Position numbers and translations under genes: made by a program
Part shown: positions 17,463 to 26,911 of the stretch, one piece after another
Layout of the letters: every line of letters begins with the position of its first letter
Position numbering within the stretch: position 1 is the first letter of the stretch
The notes under the pieces: generated by a model
The model's database searches: none
What the model was told of the DNA's origin: nothing
What the model saw: the letters and a program-made list of their open reading frames with translations, nothing else
Assembly: GCA_019313915.1 (NCBI GenBank)
Contig: JAFDAJ010000014.1
Location: 1-52,305 of the forward strand
Length of the DNA stretch: 52,305 nt
Source of the DNA: Deltaproteobacteria bacterium
GTDB taxonomy: Bacteria > Myxococcota_A > Polyangia > Polyangiales > Houyiibacteriaceae
Direction: 5' to 3'

Positions 17463-19073
17463 ATGAGTGCCTCTCACTACGCTCCTGCGGGCGCGCTCGA
17501 CCACAAGAAAAAATTGAAGGGCGCGATTTTGGCGCGGATGGGCGAGGAGATCGGAAGCATCGATAAGGATGCTCCGGAGGCGGTCGCGCTCGTATATCCG
17601 AGCCCTTACCGGGTGGGAATGTCGTCGCTCGGTTATCAGACGATCTATCGCTCGATCAACGCGACGGAGGGGCGGGCCGCCCATCGCGCGTTCTTGCCCG
17701 ATGACATCGGGGTGTGGAAGCAATCGCGCACGCCGCTGGTCACATATGAAAAGCTACGGCCAGTCTCCGACTACCCCGTCATCGCGTTGTCGGTCGCGTA
17801 CGAGGCCGAGCTCGCAGGCGTGATTCAAGTCCTGGAGCTCGCAGGCATCCCGCCTTTGGCGGAGGACCGCACTAGGCAGCACCCGTTCATCCTCGCCGGC
17901 GGACCGCTGACATTCAGCAACCCACTCCCCCTCGCCCCGTTTGTCGACGCTATGATCATGGGGGAGGCCGACCAATCGGTGCACACGGCACTTAGTGTCA
18001 TCTTCGGGTCGGAGTCCAAGGACAGCGCCATGCGCACCCTGTCGGGACAGCCCCATGTGTTCGTGCCGAGCGCGCACGGCGACATCCTGCCGCCGATCGA
18101 CAAAGCGGACACCACCACCCTGCCCGCCTTCTCGCAAATCATCACGCCGAACACCGAGCTCCGCAACATGTTCCTGATCGAACCCGAACGTGGCTGTCAC
18201 CGCGGATGCACGTACTGTGTGATGCGCCGTTCTACCAACGACGGCATGCGTGTCGTCAAGAAGGAGCGCATCCTGTCGTTGATCCCCGGCCACGCGAAAA
18301 AGGTGGGCTTGGTCGGCGCCGCAACGACCGACCACCCGCAGATCGTGGACGTGGTCAACGCCCTCGCCGACTCGGGACGAGAGGTCGGTCTGTCATCGCT
18401 CCGAGCGGATCGATTGAACGACGAGCTCGTTGCCGCACTCCGCAAAGGCGGCCATCGCACCCTGACGACAGCGAGCGACGGCTCGAGCCAGCGCATGCGC
18501 GACTTCATCCAGCGCCGAACGAGCGAAGAACAGCTCCGGCAGGCCGCCAAGCTCGCGCGGCGCCACGGCATGAAGCGTTTGAAGCTCTACATCATGGTCG
18601 GCATTCCCGGCGAGACAGACGACGACATCGACGAGCTGATCGAATTCGGCAAGGAGCTCTCCACCCTGATCCCGCTGTCACTCGGCGTGGCCCCCTTCGT
18701 CGCCAAGCGGAACACACCGCTCGACGGGGCTGCGTTTGCGGGCATGCCGTTGGTGGAATCCAGGCTTCGGCGTCTCCGTCGCGGGGTCCAAGGCCGCGTC
18801 GACGTACGCGCGACGAGCGCCCGGTGGGCCTGGGTGGAGTATGTGCTGGCGCAGGGCGGCCGTGCCGAAGGACTGGCCGTGCTCGACGCGGTCCACGCCG
18901 GTGGCCGCTTCTCCGATTGGAAGCGCGCGTTCAATGCGCTCCCGGAAGGCCGTCCGCGCCGCTTGCTCGTTCGCCCGAGCGACCGCCTAGGCCGCGCCAG
19001 CCAACCCGCGCCAGCTAGCCGATCAGGCTCGAAGCCGCCGAGGCGGCCCAGTCGAGGTAGCGGCTCGGGGTGA
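17463..19073 (+). CDS. Radical SAM protein with N-terminal cobalamin-binding-like domain
   Basis: A roughly 536-residue radical SAM enzyme. The [4Fe-4S] motif Cx3Cx2C is in ERGCHRGCTYC near residue 245. Before it lies a B12-binding-like region starting VALVYPSPYRVGMSSLGYQT, and the layout resembles the TIGR03960-like group of uncharacterised radical SAM proteins. ILAGGPLTFSNPLPLAPFVDA and IMVGIPGETDDDIDEL are also typical. The ATG at 17463, with GAGG upstream, is preferred over a GTG at 17406 next to the lepB stop. The last 59 bp, coding a Pro/Ser/Arg-rich tail, overlap the end of nuoN on the other strand. Substrate unknown. Confidence 0.82.
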   Translation: MSASHYAPAGALDHKKKLKGAILARMGEEIGSIDKDAPEAVALVYPSPYRVGMSSLGYQTIYRSINATEGRAAHRAFLPDDIGVWKQSRTPLVTYEKLRPVSDYPVIALSVAYEAELAGVIQVLELAGIPPLAEDRTRQHPFILAGGPLTFSNPLPLAPFVDAMIMGEADQSVHTALSVIFGSESKDSAMRTLSGQPHVFVPSAHGDILPPIDKADTTTLPAFSQIITPNTELRNMFLIEPERGCHRGCTYCVMRRSTNDGMRVVKKERILSLIPGHAKKVGLVGAATTDHPQIVDVVNALADSGREVGLSSLRADRLNDELVAALRKGGHRTLTTASDGSSQRMRDFIQRRTSEEQLRQAAKLARRHGMKRLKLYIMVGIPGETDDDIDELIEFGKELSTLIPLSLGVAPFVAKRNTPLDGAAFAGMPLVESRLRRLRRGVQGRVDVRATSARWAWVEYVLAQGGRAEGLAVLDAVHAGGRFSDWKRAFNALPEGRPRRLLVRPSDRLGRASQPAPASRSGSKPPRRPSRGSGSG

Positions 19074-20496
19074 TCCCCATCTTCAGCACGTAGTAGCCCG
19101 CCAACACAAGCGCGACGGTGACATAGATGGACTGCATGGGAACCGCGATGGGCTGGTCCTCCTCGGGCTCACGCATGAAGAGGTAGACGATGACCTTGAG
19201 GTAGTAGTAAGCGCCTACCGCACTCGCCAGGACGCCGATGACGGCAACCCAGATCATCGGCCCGCCGGCACTCACGGCCGCACTGAACACGTAGTACTTG
19301 CCGAAGAAGCCCGCGGTCGGCGGCATACCAAGCAGCGACAGCACGCCGATCACGAACGGGAACGCGGCCATCGGATGGCGGCGGCCTGCGCCTGCGAGAT
19401 CATCGTAGCTCACAGCTTCCTTCCCCTTCGATCCCATGAGGATGAGGGAGCCAAAGGCGAGCACGTTCGAGACGGTGTACGCCGCGATGTAATAGAGCAC
19501 CGAGCTCACGGCGAAGGAGCCGGCCTCGTGGACGGCCGCGAGCCCGACCAAGATGTAGCCCGCATGCGCGATCGACGAATACGCGAGCATGCGCTTGACG
19601 CTAGTCTGCGCGAGCGCGGCCAAGTTGCCGTAGACCATCGTGACGATGGCCATAAGCATGATGACGGGAGTCCAGCCCGTATAAAGGCCCATGCTGACAG
19701 GGTCGCCAAATGCGCCCACCAGAACTCGCAAGAGGACGGCTACTGCGGCTGCTTTCACTCCCACCGACATGAAGGTCGTGACGGGCGTGGCGGCGCCCTC
19801 GTACGCATCGGGCACCCACATGTGGAACGGTACGGCGCCCACTTTGAACGCCAGGCCAGCGATGAGCATGACCAATGCGAGGATGGTCAGGGTCGCATCG
19901 GCTTCCCCGGCGGCGACCACCTCCCGAATGCCGGCGAGGTCGGTGTGGCCCGTCGCGCCATAGAGCAACGCGCTGCCAAAGAGCAGAATCGCCGCGGCGA
20001 ACGAGCCGAGCAGGAAGTACTTCACCGCTCCTTCGACCGCGCGTGCGCTGGTGCGGCGGTAGGCGACGAGCGCGTAGGCGCCGAGCGACATGGTCTCGAG
20101 ACCCAAGAAGATGCTCAGCAGGTCGACGGCGCGTGCCAGCACCATCGCACCGAAGGCCGTAAAGATGATGAGCACGTAGAACTCGCCTCGCTCGAAGCCG
20201 TGCTCGCGCAGGTATCCGCCTGCAAGCAGAGCTGAGAGGCCGGCGCCAACACAAATGACGATGTCGAAGAACAAGCCGAGCTCGTCGACCGCGAGGTAGC
20301 GGGTGACGACGTCAGGCGCGGGCGCGATATCACCGCCGGCCAACATGGCACCCGCCAGGGCAGCCCCTACGAAGAGCGAAGCGGCGGTGACCAGGGCAAG
20401 CTCGGAGCGTTCGCTTGTGAACGCATCGACCAGCATGATGGCGAGGCCGGCCGCGACGAGCAGCAACAGCGGCGAGAGTCCCATCAGGGCACTCAT
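19015..20496 (-). CDS. nuoN: NADH-quinone oxidoreductase subunit N
   Basis: NuoN is one of the three antiporter-like proton-pumping subunits of complex I, embedded in the inner membrane. The 493-residue protein has about 14 hydrophobic helices. Diagnostic blocks are GLETMSLGAYALVAYRR, VKYFLLGSFAAAILLFG, GLAFKVGAVPFHMWVPDAYEGA (with the conserved Lys), VKRMLAYSSIAHAGY and LLGMPPTAGFFGKYYVF. It is the last gene of the nuo operon and its start overlaps the nuoM stop by 4 bp. Confidence 0.97.
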   Translation of the reverse strand: MSALMGLSPLLLLVAAGLAIMLVDAFTSERSELALVTAASLFVGAALAGAMLAGGDIAPAPDVVTRYLAVDELGLFFDIVICVGAGLSALLAGGYLREHGFERGEFYVLIIFTAFGAMVLARAVDLLSIFLGLETMSLGAYALVAYRRTSARAVEGAVKYFLLGSFAAAILLFGSALLYGATGHTDLAGIREVVAAGEADATLTILALVMLIAGLAFKVGAVPFHMWVPDAYEGAATPVTTFMSVGVKAAAVAVLLRVLVGAFGDPVSMGLYTGWTPVIMLMAIVTMVYGNLAALAQTSVKRMLAYSSIAHAGYILVGLAAVHEAGSFAVSSVLYYIAAYTVSNVLAFGSLILMGSKGKEAVSYDDLAGAGRRHPMAAFPFVIGVLSLLGMPPTAGFFGKYYVFSAAVSAGGPMIWVAVIGVLASAVGAYYYLKVIVYLFMREPEEDQPIAVPMQSIYVTVALVLAGYYVLKMGITPSRYLDWAASAASSLIG

Positions 20497-22121
20497 CGCT
20501 GCACGTCCTCGCCGGTCGACTCCGTCATCGCAAGACTGCGCACGCCCTTGAGCCGTAGCTTCAGCTCATCGAGATCGGTCAAATGGGGCTCAACGGTGCG
20601 GCGGCCTTCGTAGTACCGAATCGTGAAATCCGAGATGAAGGAGTCCACTGCTGGATTCATCTTGTCGAGGAAGAACTTCGGATAGAGCCCGATCCAGAAC
20701 ACCAGCACGATGAGCGGAAGCAGCGAAACGACCTCGCGTCGATTGAGGTCGGGGAGCGACTCGTTTTCGGGGTGCACCACCTTGCCCCAGAAGATGCGAA
20801 GCACGGCATGCAGCATGTAGACCGCCGCAAAGATGACCCCGGTCGTGGCGAGAAGCGTCATGACGAACCAGGACGACCCGAAACCGATCGATGTGCGAGA
20901 GAAGAACGAGCCGGCCAGGATCATGAACTCGCCGACGAAACCGTTCGTCCCTGGAAGCCCAATCGAGCTCAAGGTGATGATGAGGAAGAACAGCGTGTAC
21001 CAAGGCATCACTTTCGCGAGCCCACCGAAGTCGTCGAGCATGCGCGAGTGACGGCGGTCATAAATGACCCCCACCAAGAGAAAGAGCGCGCCGGTCGAAA
21101 TCCCGTGATTGATCATCTGCAGGATGGCGCCGGAGACACCGTGACGGTTCATGGCGAACAGGCCAAGCAGGATGAAGCCCATGTGGCTCACCGAGCTGTA
21201 CGCGACGAGCTTCTTCAGGTCACGCTGCACCCAGGCCGCGTACGCTCCGTAGATGATGCCCACGACACCGAGCCCCGCAAGCACCGGACCCAGCGTCTGA
21301 CTGGCCACCGGGAACAACGGCATTGCGAACCGAATGAATCCATAGATGCCGAGCTTCAGTAGAACGGCGGCAAGAATGACCGAGCCTCCGGTCGGCGCCT
21401 GGACATGCGCGTCGGGTAACCAGGTGTGAAATGGGAACATCGGCACCTTGATAGCAAAGGCCAACGCAAAGGCGGAAAACAGGAGATACTGCGGGACCGC
21501 GGGCAAGAACAGGGTCGAAAGCTCCTGCAGGTCAAACGTGTAGTGCCCGGCAAGCTTCTCGTAACTCGCGACCACGTACAGGATGGCGACCAGCATCAAC
21601 AAACTGCCTACCATCGTGTAGAGGAAGAACTTTACCGCCGCGTAGACGCGGTCTTTGCCGCCCCAGACGCCGATGATCAGGTACATCGGCACCAGCATCA
21701 GTTCCCAGAAGACGTAGAATAGGAACAGGTCGAGCGCGACGAATGCCCCGAGCATGCCCAGCTCGAGCAGCAGGAAAGAGAACGCGTACTCCTTGATGCG
21801 AGTCTTGATGCTCCCCCACGACGCATAGAGCGCAATCGGCGAGAGCAGCGTGGTGAGAATCACGAGCCAGAGCGAAATCCCGTCGACGCCAACTTTGTAC
21901 GATATCCCGAACGATTCGACCCAGGTCACGTGCTCGACAAAGCGGTATCCCGCCTCGGAGTAGTCGGCCAGGATCAAGCGCGTGCTGACGATGAACTCGA
22001 CCAGCATTGCGCCGATCGCAAAGCGCTTGGTCGCGGTCTCCCAGCTCCGAGGCAACAGCAACACCACCAAGGCGCTGAGCGCGGGAATGGCGAGAAGCCA
22101 GGTGAGGTACTGGGTCGTCAT
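20493..22121 (-). CDS. nuoM: NADH-quinone oxidoreductase subunit M
   Basis: NuoM is the second antiporter-like membrane subunit. The 542-residue protein shows VGVDGISLWLVILTTLL, FYVFWELMLVPMYLIIGVWG with the pumping Glu, FALAFAIKVPMFPFHTWLPDAH with the conserved Lys, LVAYSSVSHMGF and LPGTNGFVGEF. After the last helix there is a hydrophilic tail of about 60 residues with many Arg and Glu, a little longer than usual. The gene overlaps nuoL and nuoN by 4 bp each. Confidence 0.97.
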   Translation of the reverse strand: MTTQYLTWLLAIPALSALVVLLLPRSWETATKRFAIGAMLVEFIVSTRLILADYSEAGYRFVEHVTWVESFGISYKVGVDGISLWLVILTTLLSPIALYASWGSIKTRIKEYAFSFLLLELGMLGAFVALDLFLFYVFWELMLVPMYLIIGVWGGKDRVYAAVKFFLYTMVGSLLMLVAILYVVASYEKLAGHYTFDLQELSTLFLPAVPQYLLFSAFALAFAIKVPMFPFHTWLPDAHVQAPTGGSVILAAVLLKLGIYGFIRFAMPLFPVASQTLGPVLAGLGVVGIIYGAYAAWVQRDLKKLVAYSSVSHMGFILLGLFAMNRHGVSGAILQMINHGISTGALFLLVGVIYDRRHSRMLDDFGGLAKVMPWYTLFFLIITLSSIGLPGTNGFVGEFMILAGSFFSRTSIGFGSSWFVMTLLATTGVIFAAVYMLHAVLRIFWGKVVHPENESLPDLNRREVVSLLPLIVLVFWIGLYPKFFLDKMNPAVDSFISDFTIRYYEGRRTVEPHLTDLDELKLRLKGVRSLAMTESTGEDVQR

Positions 22122-24730
22122 CGAACCACCTCACGGGTCGGGGGCATCAACGAGGCGTGCGAAGGCGCCTCCGCAATCGGGAACGGCAAGACGATCTCCT
22201 TGGTGGTCCGCCGGGTGTTTCCGAAAGTGTTGCGAACCTCGACCGTCGCTTCGACGAGCGGGCGGGCAAACACCCGCGCGGGGCCGAGACGCCCACCTTT
22301 GCTCATCGGCAGGCGGAGCTCCTCTTTGCCCGCAAGGAGGGTCGGGGGATCCGGCCTACGGAACACGAAGTCCTGGCCGTCTATGCGCACCTCGAACCCT
22401 CTTTCGGTCGCCGCCAGGGTCGCGATGGGCGCCACGGATTCGATGGGTACCGGAGTCCACTCCTCGGTCACCTGGATTCTTCGCTCGACACCGGAGCGCA
22501 CGTGACTGATGAACACAGCAACTCCGCGGATGTCGTCCTGAGCGTACTCGAAAGTAGTTGTGGGAGTCTCGGCCCACTGCGTCTCAAATTCGCCATCGGA
22601 GTTCGCGTCCCATCGATACTCATAGCCAAGGCCCTGTGGCGTCGTAAGCTCGACCTTCGTACCCTCGAAGCCGACCTCGATGTGCGAGTGCGGAGTCCAG
22701 AACCAGGCCAGCACGGCGACGACGCCGACGACCATCACGGCGCCGTACATCTGCACGACTCCGTTTTGCATTCGCGCGAGGATGCGCCCGGTCTCGCGAA
22801 CCTTGAAGCTCGGCCACTTCGTCATGAGCGCGTCGACGAAGGTCATGTCGGCACGGCCCGCCACCGTAGCAACCTTCTTGATGGGGTTGACGATCGTGGC
22901 TGCGTAAAGCTCGTCGACGCGCCACTTGTCGAAAGCCAGCTGGTACAGACGAGCAGGCATCCTGTCAGTTAGCGCGTCGGTGCTCTTGTTTCGGTAGAGC
23001 ACCCAGGCTGCGCTGATGCCGATCGCCATCGCGGCAAGCGCGAGGCCCGAAGCCAGATTGACGATGTGCATCTCCTCGGGAACCGCATGGCCGGCAACCG
23101 ACCCTTCCATCCAATTACCCCACCAGCTGTAGTCGCTCAGGTGGGTCCCGATGACCGGCACCACGTGTGGGAGGCCCAGGAAACCGACGCCGAGCGCGCC
23201 GATGCCGAGCACCACCAGCGGAATCGTCATGCTGGGCGGCGACTCGTGCGGATGCGCGTCGTAGGGGTGGTCGCCGGACTGGTCAGCGCTCCGGTACTCG
23301 CCGGTGAACGTCAGGAAGTACAGTCGGAACATGTAGAAGGCGGTCATCACCGCAGCAAGCGTGAGCCCGATCAGGGTAAACCAGCCCACGGAGTTCATGA
23401 GCAGGTCGTCGCGGCGATAGATCTGAGCGGCTGCACCCAGGAGAATCTCGTCCTTCGAAAAGAAGCCGCTGGTGAGCGGGAACCCCGCAATCGCCAAGCA
23501 GCTCGCCAAGAAGGTCCAGCGCGTGATCGGCAACTGCTTCTTGAGACCACCGAGCTTGAAGATGTCGGCATCACCGTGGGCATGCACCGCGTGCATCACC
23601 GAGCCAGCACCGAGGAACAAGCAAGCCTTGAAGAAGGCATGCGTGAAGACATGGAAGAAGCCCGCTGCGAAGAAGCCAACGCCCACGGCAGCGAACATGA
23701 AGCCGAGCTGACTCACGGTGGAATACGCGAGAATCTTCTTCATCTCGCGCTGGACCACGGCGATGGACGCAGCGAGGAGTGCGGTAAGCGTCCCGGTGAC
23801 CGCGATGATCGACATCGCCACGTCCGACGTGATGAAAAGCGGAGAGAGCCGGCAACACAAATACACACCCGCGGTGACCATGGTGGCGGCGTGAATGAGG
23901 GCCGAGACCGGAGTGGGACCTGCCATCGCGTCCGGGAGCCAGACGAATAGTGGGATTTGTGCGCTCTTGCCGGTGCAGCCGAGGAACAAGAACACGCAGG
24001 CGACGGTGGCGAGGCTCGGGGCGACGCCGAAGATCCAGAGTGGAAAATCAGGACGGAACTGGCCGCTCACTGCCGCGCTATTGATGTCGGCAAACTCGAA
24101 CGAACCCGCCACGCCGACTAAGATGAACATGCCGATCAACACGCCAAAATCGCCGATTCGATTGACTACGAAGGCCTTTCGGCCGGCTCCGGCATAGTCG
24201 CGGTTTTCATACCAGAACCCGATGAGCAGGTAGGAGCAGAGGCCCACCCCCTCCCAACCGACGAACATGACGGGGACACTGCTCCCAAGGACGAGGATCA
24301 ACATCGAAGCCATGAACAGGTTCAAGAAGCTCATGAACCGCGGATAGCCCTCGTCCTCGCCCATGTAGCCGATGCTGTAGAGGTGGATCAGGCCACCCAC
24401 GCCGGTCACCACGAGGGTCATGACGCCGCTCAGCGAATCCATCACGAACTGGACGTTCACCGGCACGACAGTGCCGCCGGGCAGCTTCAGAGAGAACCAC
24501 TCATAGAAGTGATAGGCGAGCGCCGCTTCTTCGACACCGTGATGAAGGCCGTAGAGCTCGACGAAAGACGCAACCGCCAACGCAAAGGAGACCGCCACGG
24601 ACCCTACGCCGACGAGCGTGACGAGCCCCTTGGCCATGTAGCGCCCCAACAGGCCGTTGATGATTGCCCCGCCCAGAGGAAACAGGATGATCAAGAGGAG
24701 CAAAATCTGCTGGGGGGCTTCTAGGTGCAT
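22118..24730 (-). CDS. nuoL: NADH-quinone oxidoreductase subunit L with C-terminal PKD-like extension
   Basis: NuoL is the distal antiporter-like subunit with the long lateral helix. Typical blocks are FVMDSLSGVMTLVVTGVGGLIHLYS, FVGWEGVGLCSYLLIGFW, KSAQIPLFVWLPDAMAGPTPVSALIHAATMVTAG and AGFPLTSGFFSKDEIL. The protein is 870 residues, against about 610-690 usually. From about residue 684, after the last helix (LAWFW), 187 extra residues follow. Their first part (YEYRWDANSDGEFETQW..TTFEYAQDDI) resembles a PKD/Ig-like beta domain, and the rest is also strand-rich. The extension should face the periplasm or cytosol at the end of the last helix; its role is unknown. Confidence 0.95.
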   Translation of the reverse strand: MHLEAPQQILLLLIILFPLGGAIINGLLGRYMAKGLVTLVGVGSVAVSFALAVASFVELYGLHHGVEEAALAYHFYEWFSLKLPGGTVVPVNVQFVMDSLSGVMTLVVTGVGGLIHLYSIGYMGEDEGYPRFMSFLNLFMASMLILVLGSSVPVMFVGWEGVGLCSYLLIGFWYENRDYAGAGRKAFVVNRIGDFGVLIGMFILVGVAGSFEFADINSAAVSGQFRPDFPLWIFGVAPSLATVACVFLFLGCTGKSAQIPLFVWLPDAMAGPTPVSALIHAATMVTAGVYLCCRLSPLFITSDVAMSIIAVTGTLTALLAASIAVVQREMKKILAYSTVSQLGFMFAAVGVGFFAAGFFHVFTHAFFKACLFLGAGSVMHAVHAHGDADIFKLGGLKKQLPITRWTFLASCLAIAGFPLTSGFFSKDEILLGAAAQIYRRDDLLMNSVGWFTLIGLTLAAVMTAFYMFRLYFLTFTGEYRSADQSGDHPYDAHPHESPPSMTIPLVVLGIGALGVGFLGLPHVVPVIGTHLSDYSWWGNWMEGSVAGHAVPEEMHIVNLASGLALAAMAIGISAAWVLYRNKSTDALTDRMPARLYQLAFDKWRVDELYAATIVNPIKKVATVAGRADMTFVDALMTKWPSFKVRETGRILARMQNGVVQMYGAVMVVGVVAVLAWFWTPHSHIEVGFEGTKVELTTPQGLGYEYRWDANSDGEFETQWAETPTTTFEYAQDDIRGVAVFISHVRSGVERRIQVTEEWTPVPIESVAPIATLAATERGFEVRIDGQDFVFRRPDPPTLLAGKEELRLPMSKGGRLGPARVFARPLVEATVEVRNTFGNTRRTTKEIVLPFPIAEAPSHASLMPPTREVVR

Positions 24731-24734
24731 GGCT

Positions 24735-25037
24735 TCAATACTTCAGCAGCGTCGCGTCGTCGGTATCGAGCGTTTTCTTGATGCGGTAGTACGCGATGAG
24801 GATCGCCAACCCGACGGCAGCCTCCGCAGCCGCGACCGCGATGACGAAAAAGGCAAACACTTGCCCGTCGTGGTTCCCCGGGTACGCGCGATTGAAAGCA
24901 AGCAAGAGCACGTTGACCGCGTTGAGCATCAGCTCGATCGACATGAGCTGAATCAGCATATTGCGGCGGGCCAAGAAGCCGGCGGCTCCGATGCCGAACA
25001 AGACCGAGGCGAGCGCCAAATATGTGCCGATGCCCAT
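24735..25037 (-). CDS. nuoK: NADH-quinone oxidoreductase subunit K
   Basis: NuoK is a 100-residue three-helix membrane subunit of complex I. It carries the two conserved membrane glutamates, in LMSIELMLNAVN and AAAEAAVGLAI, which are part of the proton path. The C-terminus is IKKTLDTDDATLLKY. The spacing is 4 bp to nuoL and 6 bp from nuoJ. Confidence 0.97.
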   Translation of the reverse strand: MGIGTYLALASVLFGIGAAGFLARRNMLIQLMSIELMLNAVNVLLLAFNRAYPGNHDGQVFAFFVIAVAAAEAAVGLAILIAYYRIKKTLDTDDATLLKY

Positions 25038-25043
25038 CGCGTC

Positions 25044-25547
25044 TTACTCCGTGCGGCTCCGCGCAACGGCAATCGCGCCGACGATGGCAACCAGGAGCGT
25101 GATCGAGATGATCTCGAACGGCACCAGCGCCTGCTTGTAAATGGCCATGCCGAGGCCCTCCACCGTCCCGAACTCGTCCGAGACGGCTTGCCAAGGCGCA
25201 TCGAAATAGGCGACCGAAGTCGAAACCGCGAGCACGACAACGATCGTCAACGCAATCCCGAGCGTCCGTGAGGCCAGACGGCCCTCCATGGGCCCTATCT
25301 CGGCCGCGGGTCCGATCAACATGATGACGAAGACGAACAACACGACGATCGCGCCGGCGTAGACCAAAAGCTGCAGCGCGGCCAAGAGATGCGCGTTGAG
25401 CGTGAGAAACATCGCGGAAAGCGAGACGATGTGAACCAATAAGCCGATCGCAGCGCGGAGCGGGCGCCGGGACGAAATCGTCATCAGAGCGCCGGCCATC
25501 GCGAAGATCGACGTCACCACGAAAAGAGTTGCGCCCGGACCTGTCAC
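25044..25547 (-). CDS. nuoJ: NADH-quinone oxidoreductase subunit J
   Basis: NuoJ is a 167-residue membrane subunit with five helices. It shows the early RRPLRAAIGLLVHI region and the conserved LLVYAGAIVVLFVFVIML segment of TM3, whose pi-bulge is involved in coupling. It overlaps the nuoF stop by 4 bp. In standard operons nuoG, nuoH and nuoI lie between F and J; here there is no room for them. Confidence 0.96.
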   Translation of the reverse strand: MTGPGATLFVVTSIFAMAGALMTISSRRPLRAAIGLLVHIVSLSAMFLTLNAHLLAALQLLVYAGAIVVLFVFVIMLIGPAAEIGPMEGRLASRTLGIALTIVVVLAVSTSVAYFDAPWQAVSDEFGTVEGLGMAIYKQALVPFEIISITLLVAIVGAIAVARSRTE

Positions 25548-26911
25548 GCGCCCCCCTCCACCATGCTGCGAACGCTGTCATCATGCCGGACACCGTCGGG
25601 AAGGCCGTGAATTGCCGCGTCCATGAATTCCTCGTGGAATTTCTGGACCATACCGAGCATCGGCATCGCCGTGCCATCCGCGAACGCGCAGATGGTGTTG
25701 CCCATCATGTTGTTCGAGATGTTGACCAAGAGGTCGACATCCTCGGGCTTCCCCCGCCCGTTGCACAGGTTGTCGAGCACATCGACCAACCAACCAGTCC
25801 CCTCGCGGCAGGGCGTGCACTGCCCGCACGACTCGTGCTTGTAGAAACGCATCAGGTTGCGGCAGGCATCGACCATATTGACGGTGTCGTTCATCACGAT
25901 CGCGCAACACGTGCCGAGCATGGTCCCAAGCGCGCGGTACGTGTCGACGCCCATCGGCACGTCGATTTCGCTCTTGCCATGCCACTTGTGGAGCGGGTGA
26001 TCTTCGTTCGGCGCGTCCACTTTGCGGCGTGGGTCGAGCACCGGCGTCGACGAACCGCCGGGAATCACCGCCTTGAGCGGGCGTCCACCGAGCATGCCAC
26101 CCGCGTAGTCGTCGATCAGCTCGCGCATGGTGATCCCGACCGGCGCCTCGAAGAGGCCGGGGTTCTGCACATGACCGCTGACGCCATAGAGGCGAACGCC
26201 GCCGTCACCGGGAAGCCGGCCGAGCGCGGACCAGGTCTCGCCGCCCATCTCGACGATGTCGGGGACCGAAGCGATCGTTTCGACGTTGTTGACGATGGTC
26301 GGCATGCCAAAAGCGCCTTTGACCGCTGGAAACGGTGGCTTGAGCCGGGGCTCGCCACGGCGTCCTTCGAGCGAGTTGAGCAGCGCAGTCTCCTCGCCGC
26401 AGATGTACGCACCAGCTCCGGAGTGAACGTGAACGTCGACCGCGTGGTCGATGCCGAATGGGCGCTCGCCGAGGTATCCGGCCTGCCGCGCCTCCGCGAT
26501 CGCTCGTTCGAGCCGATTCACCGAGAACGCCAGCTCGCCCCGCACATAGATGTAGGCGACATGCGCGTCGATCGCGAAACAGGAAATGATCGCCCCCTCG
26601 ATGAGCCGGTGGGGGTCGAGATCCATGATGCTGCGGTCTTTGAAGGTCCCGGGCTCGCTCTCGTCGGCGTTGACGACGAGGTAAATCTGGTCGCCCTCCT
26701 GCTTGTTGAGGAAGCCCCACTTCACGCCGGCGGGGAAACCCGCGCCGCCACGGCCGCGAATGTTTGCCTTCTTGACCTCTTCGCGGAGCTCGGCCGGTTT
26801 GCGGGTCGTTAGGGCTTGCCTGGCCACCTTGTACGCGCCCGCACGTTCGGCGTTGGCGAGCTTCCAGCTCTCCTCGATGCCGTACCGCGATGTTAGCAAT
26901 GCCCCGCTCAT
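25544..26911 (-). CDS. nuoF: NADH-quinone oxidoreductase subunit F
   Basis: NuoF is the NADH-oxidising peripheral subunit with FMN and a [4Fe-4S] cluster. The 455-residue protein has the glycine-rich NADH/FMN motif IRGRGGAGFPAGVKW, NADESEPGTFKDR, GAGAYICGEETALLNSLEG and PTIVNNVET. The cluster ligands are ESCGQCTPCREG plus the later Cys in NTICAFADG. The N-terminus and C-terminus are complete. It overlaps nuoE by 4 bp. Confidence 0.97.
   Translation of the reverse strand: MSGALLTSRYGIEESWKLANAERAGAYKVARQALTTRKPAELREEVKKANIRGRGGAGFPAGVKWGFLNKQEGDQIYLVVNADESEPGTFKDRSIMDLDPHRLIEGAIISCFAIDAHVAYIYVRGELAFSVNRLERAIAEARQAGYLGERPFGIDHAVDVHVHSGAGAYICGEETALLNSLEGRRGEPRLKPPFPAVKGAFGMPTIVNNVETIASVPDIVEMGGETWSALGRLPGDGGVRLYGVSGHVQNPGLFEAPVGITMRELIDDYAGGMLGGRPLKAVIPGGSSTPVLDPRRKVDAPNEDHPLHKWHGKSEIDVPMGVDTYRALGTMLGTCCAIVMNDTVNMVDACRNLMRFYKHESCGQCTPCREGTGWLVDVLDNLCNGRGKPEDVDLLVNISNNMMGNTICAFADGTAMPMLGMVQKFHEEFMDAAIHGLPDGVRHDDSVRSMVEGGA

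Noticed and set aside
25529-26812. 427-codon plus-strand frame opposite nuoF
   Set aside because: Shadow of nuoF, which is complete with all cofactor motifs.
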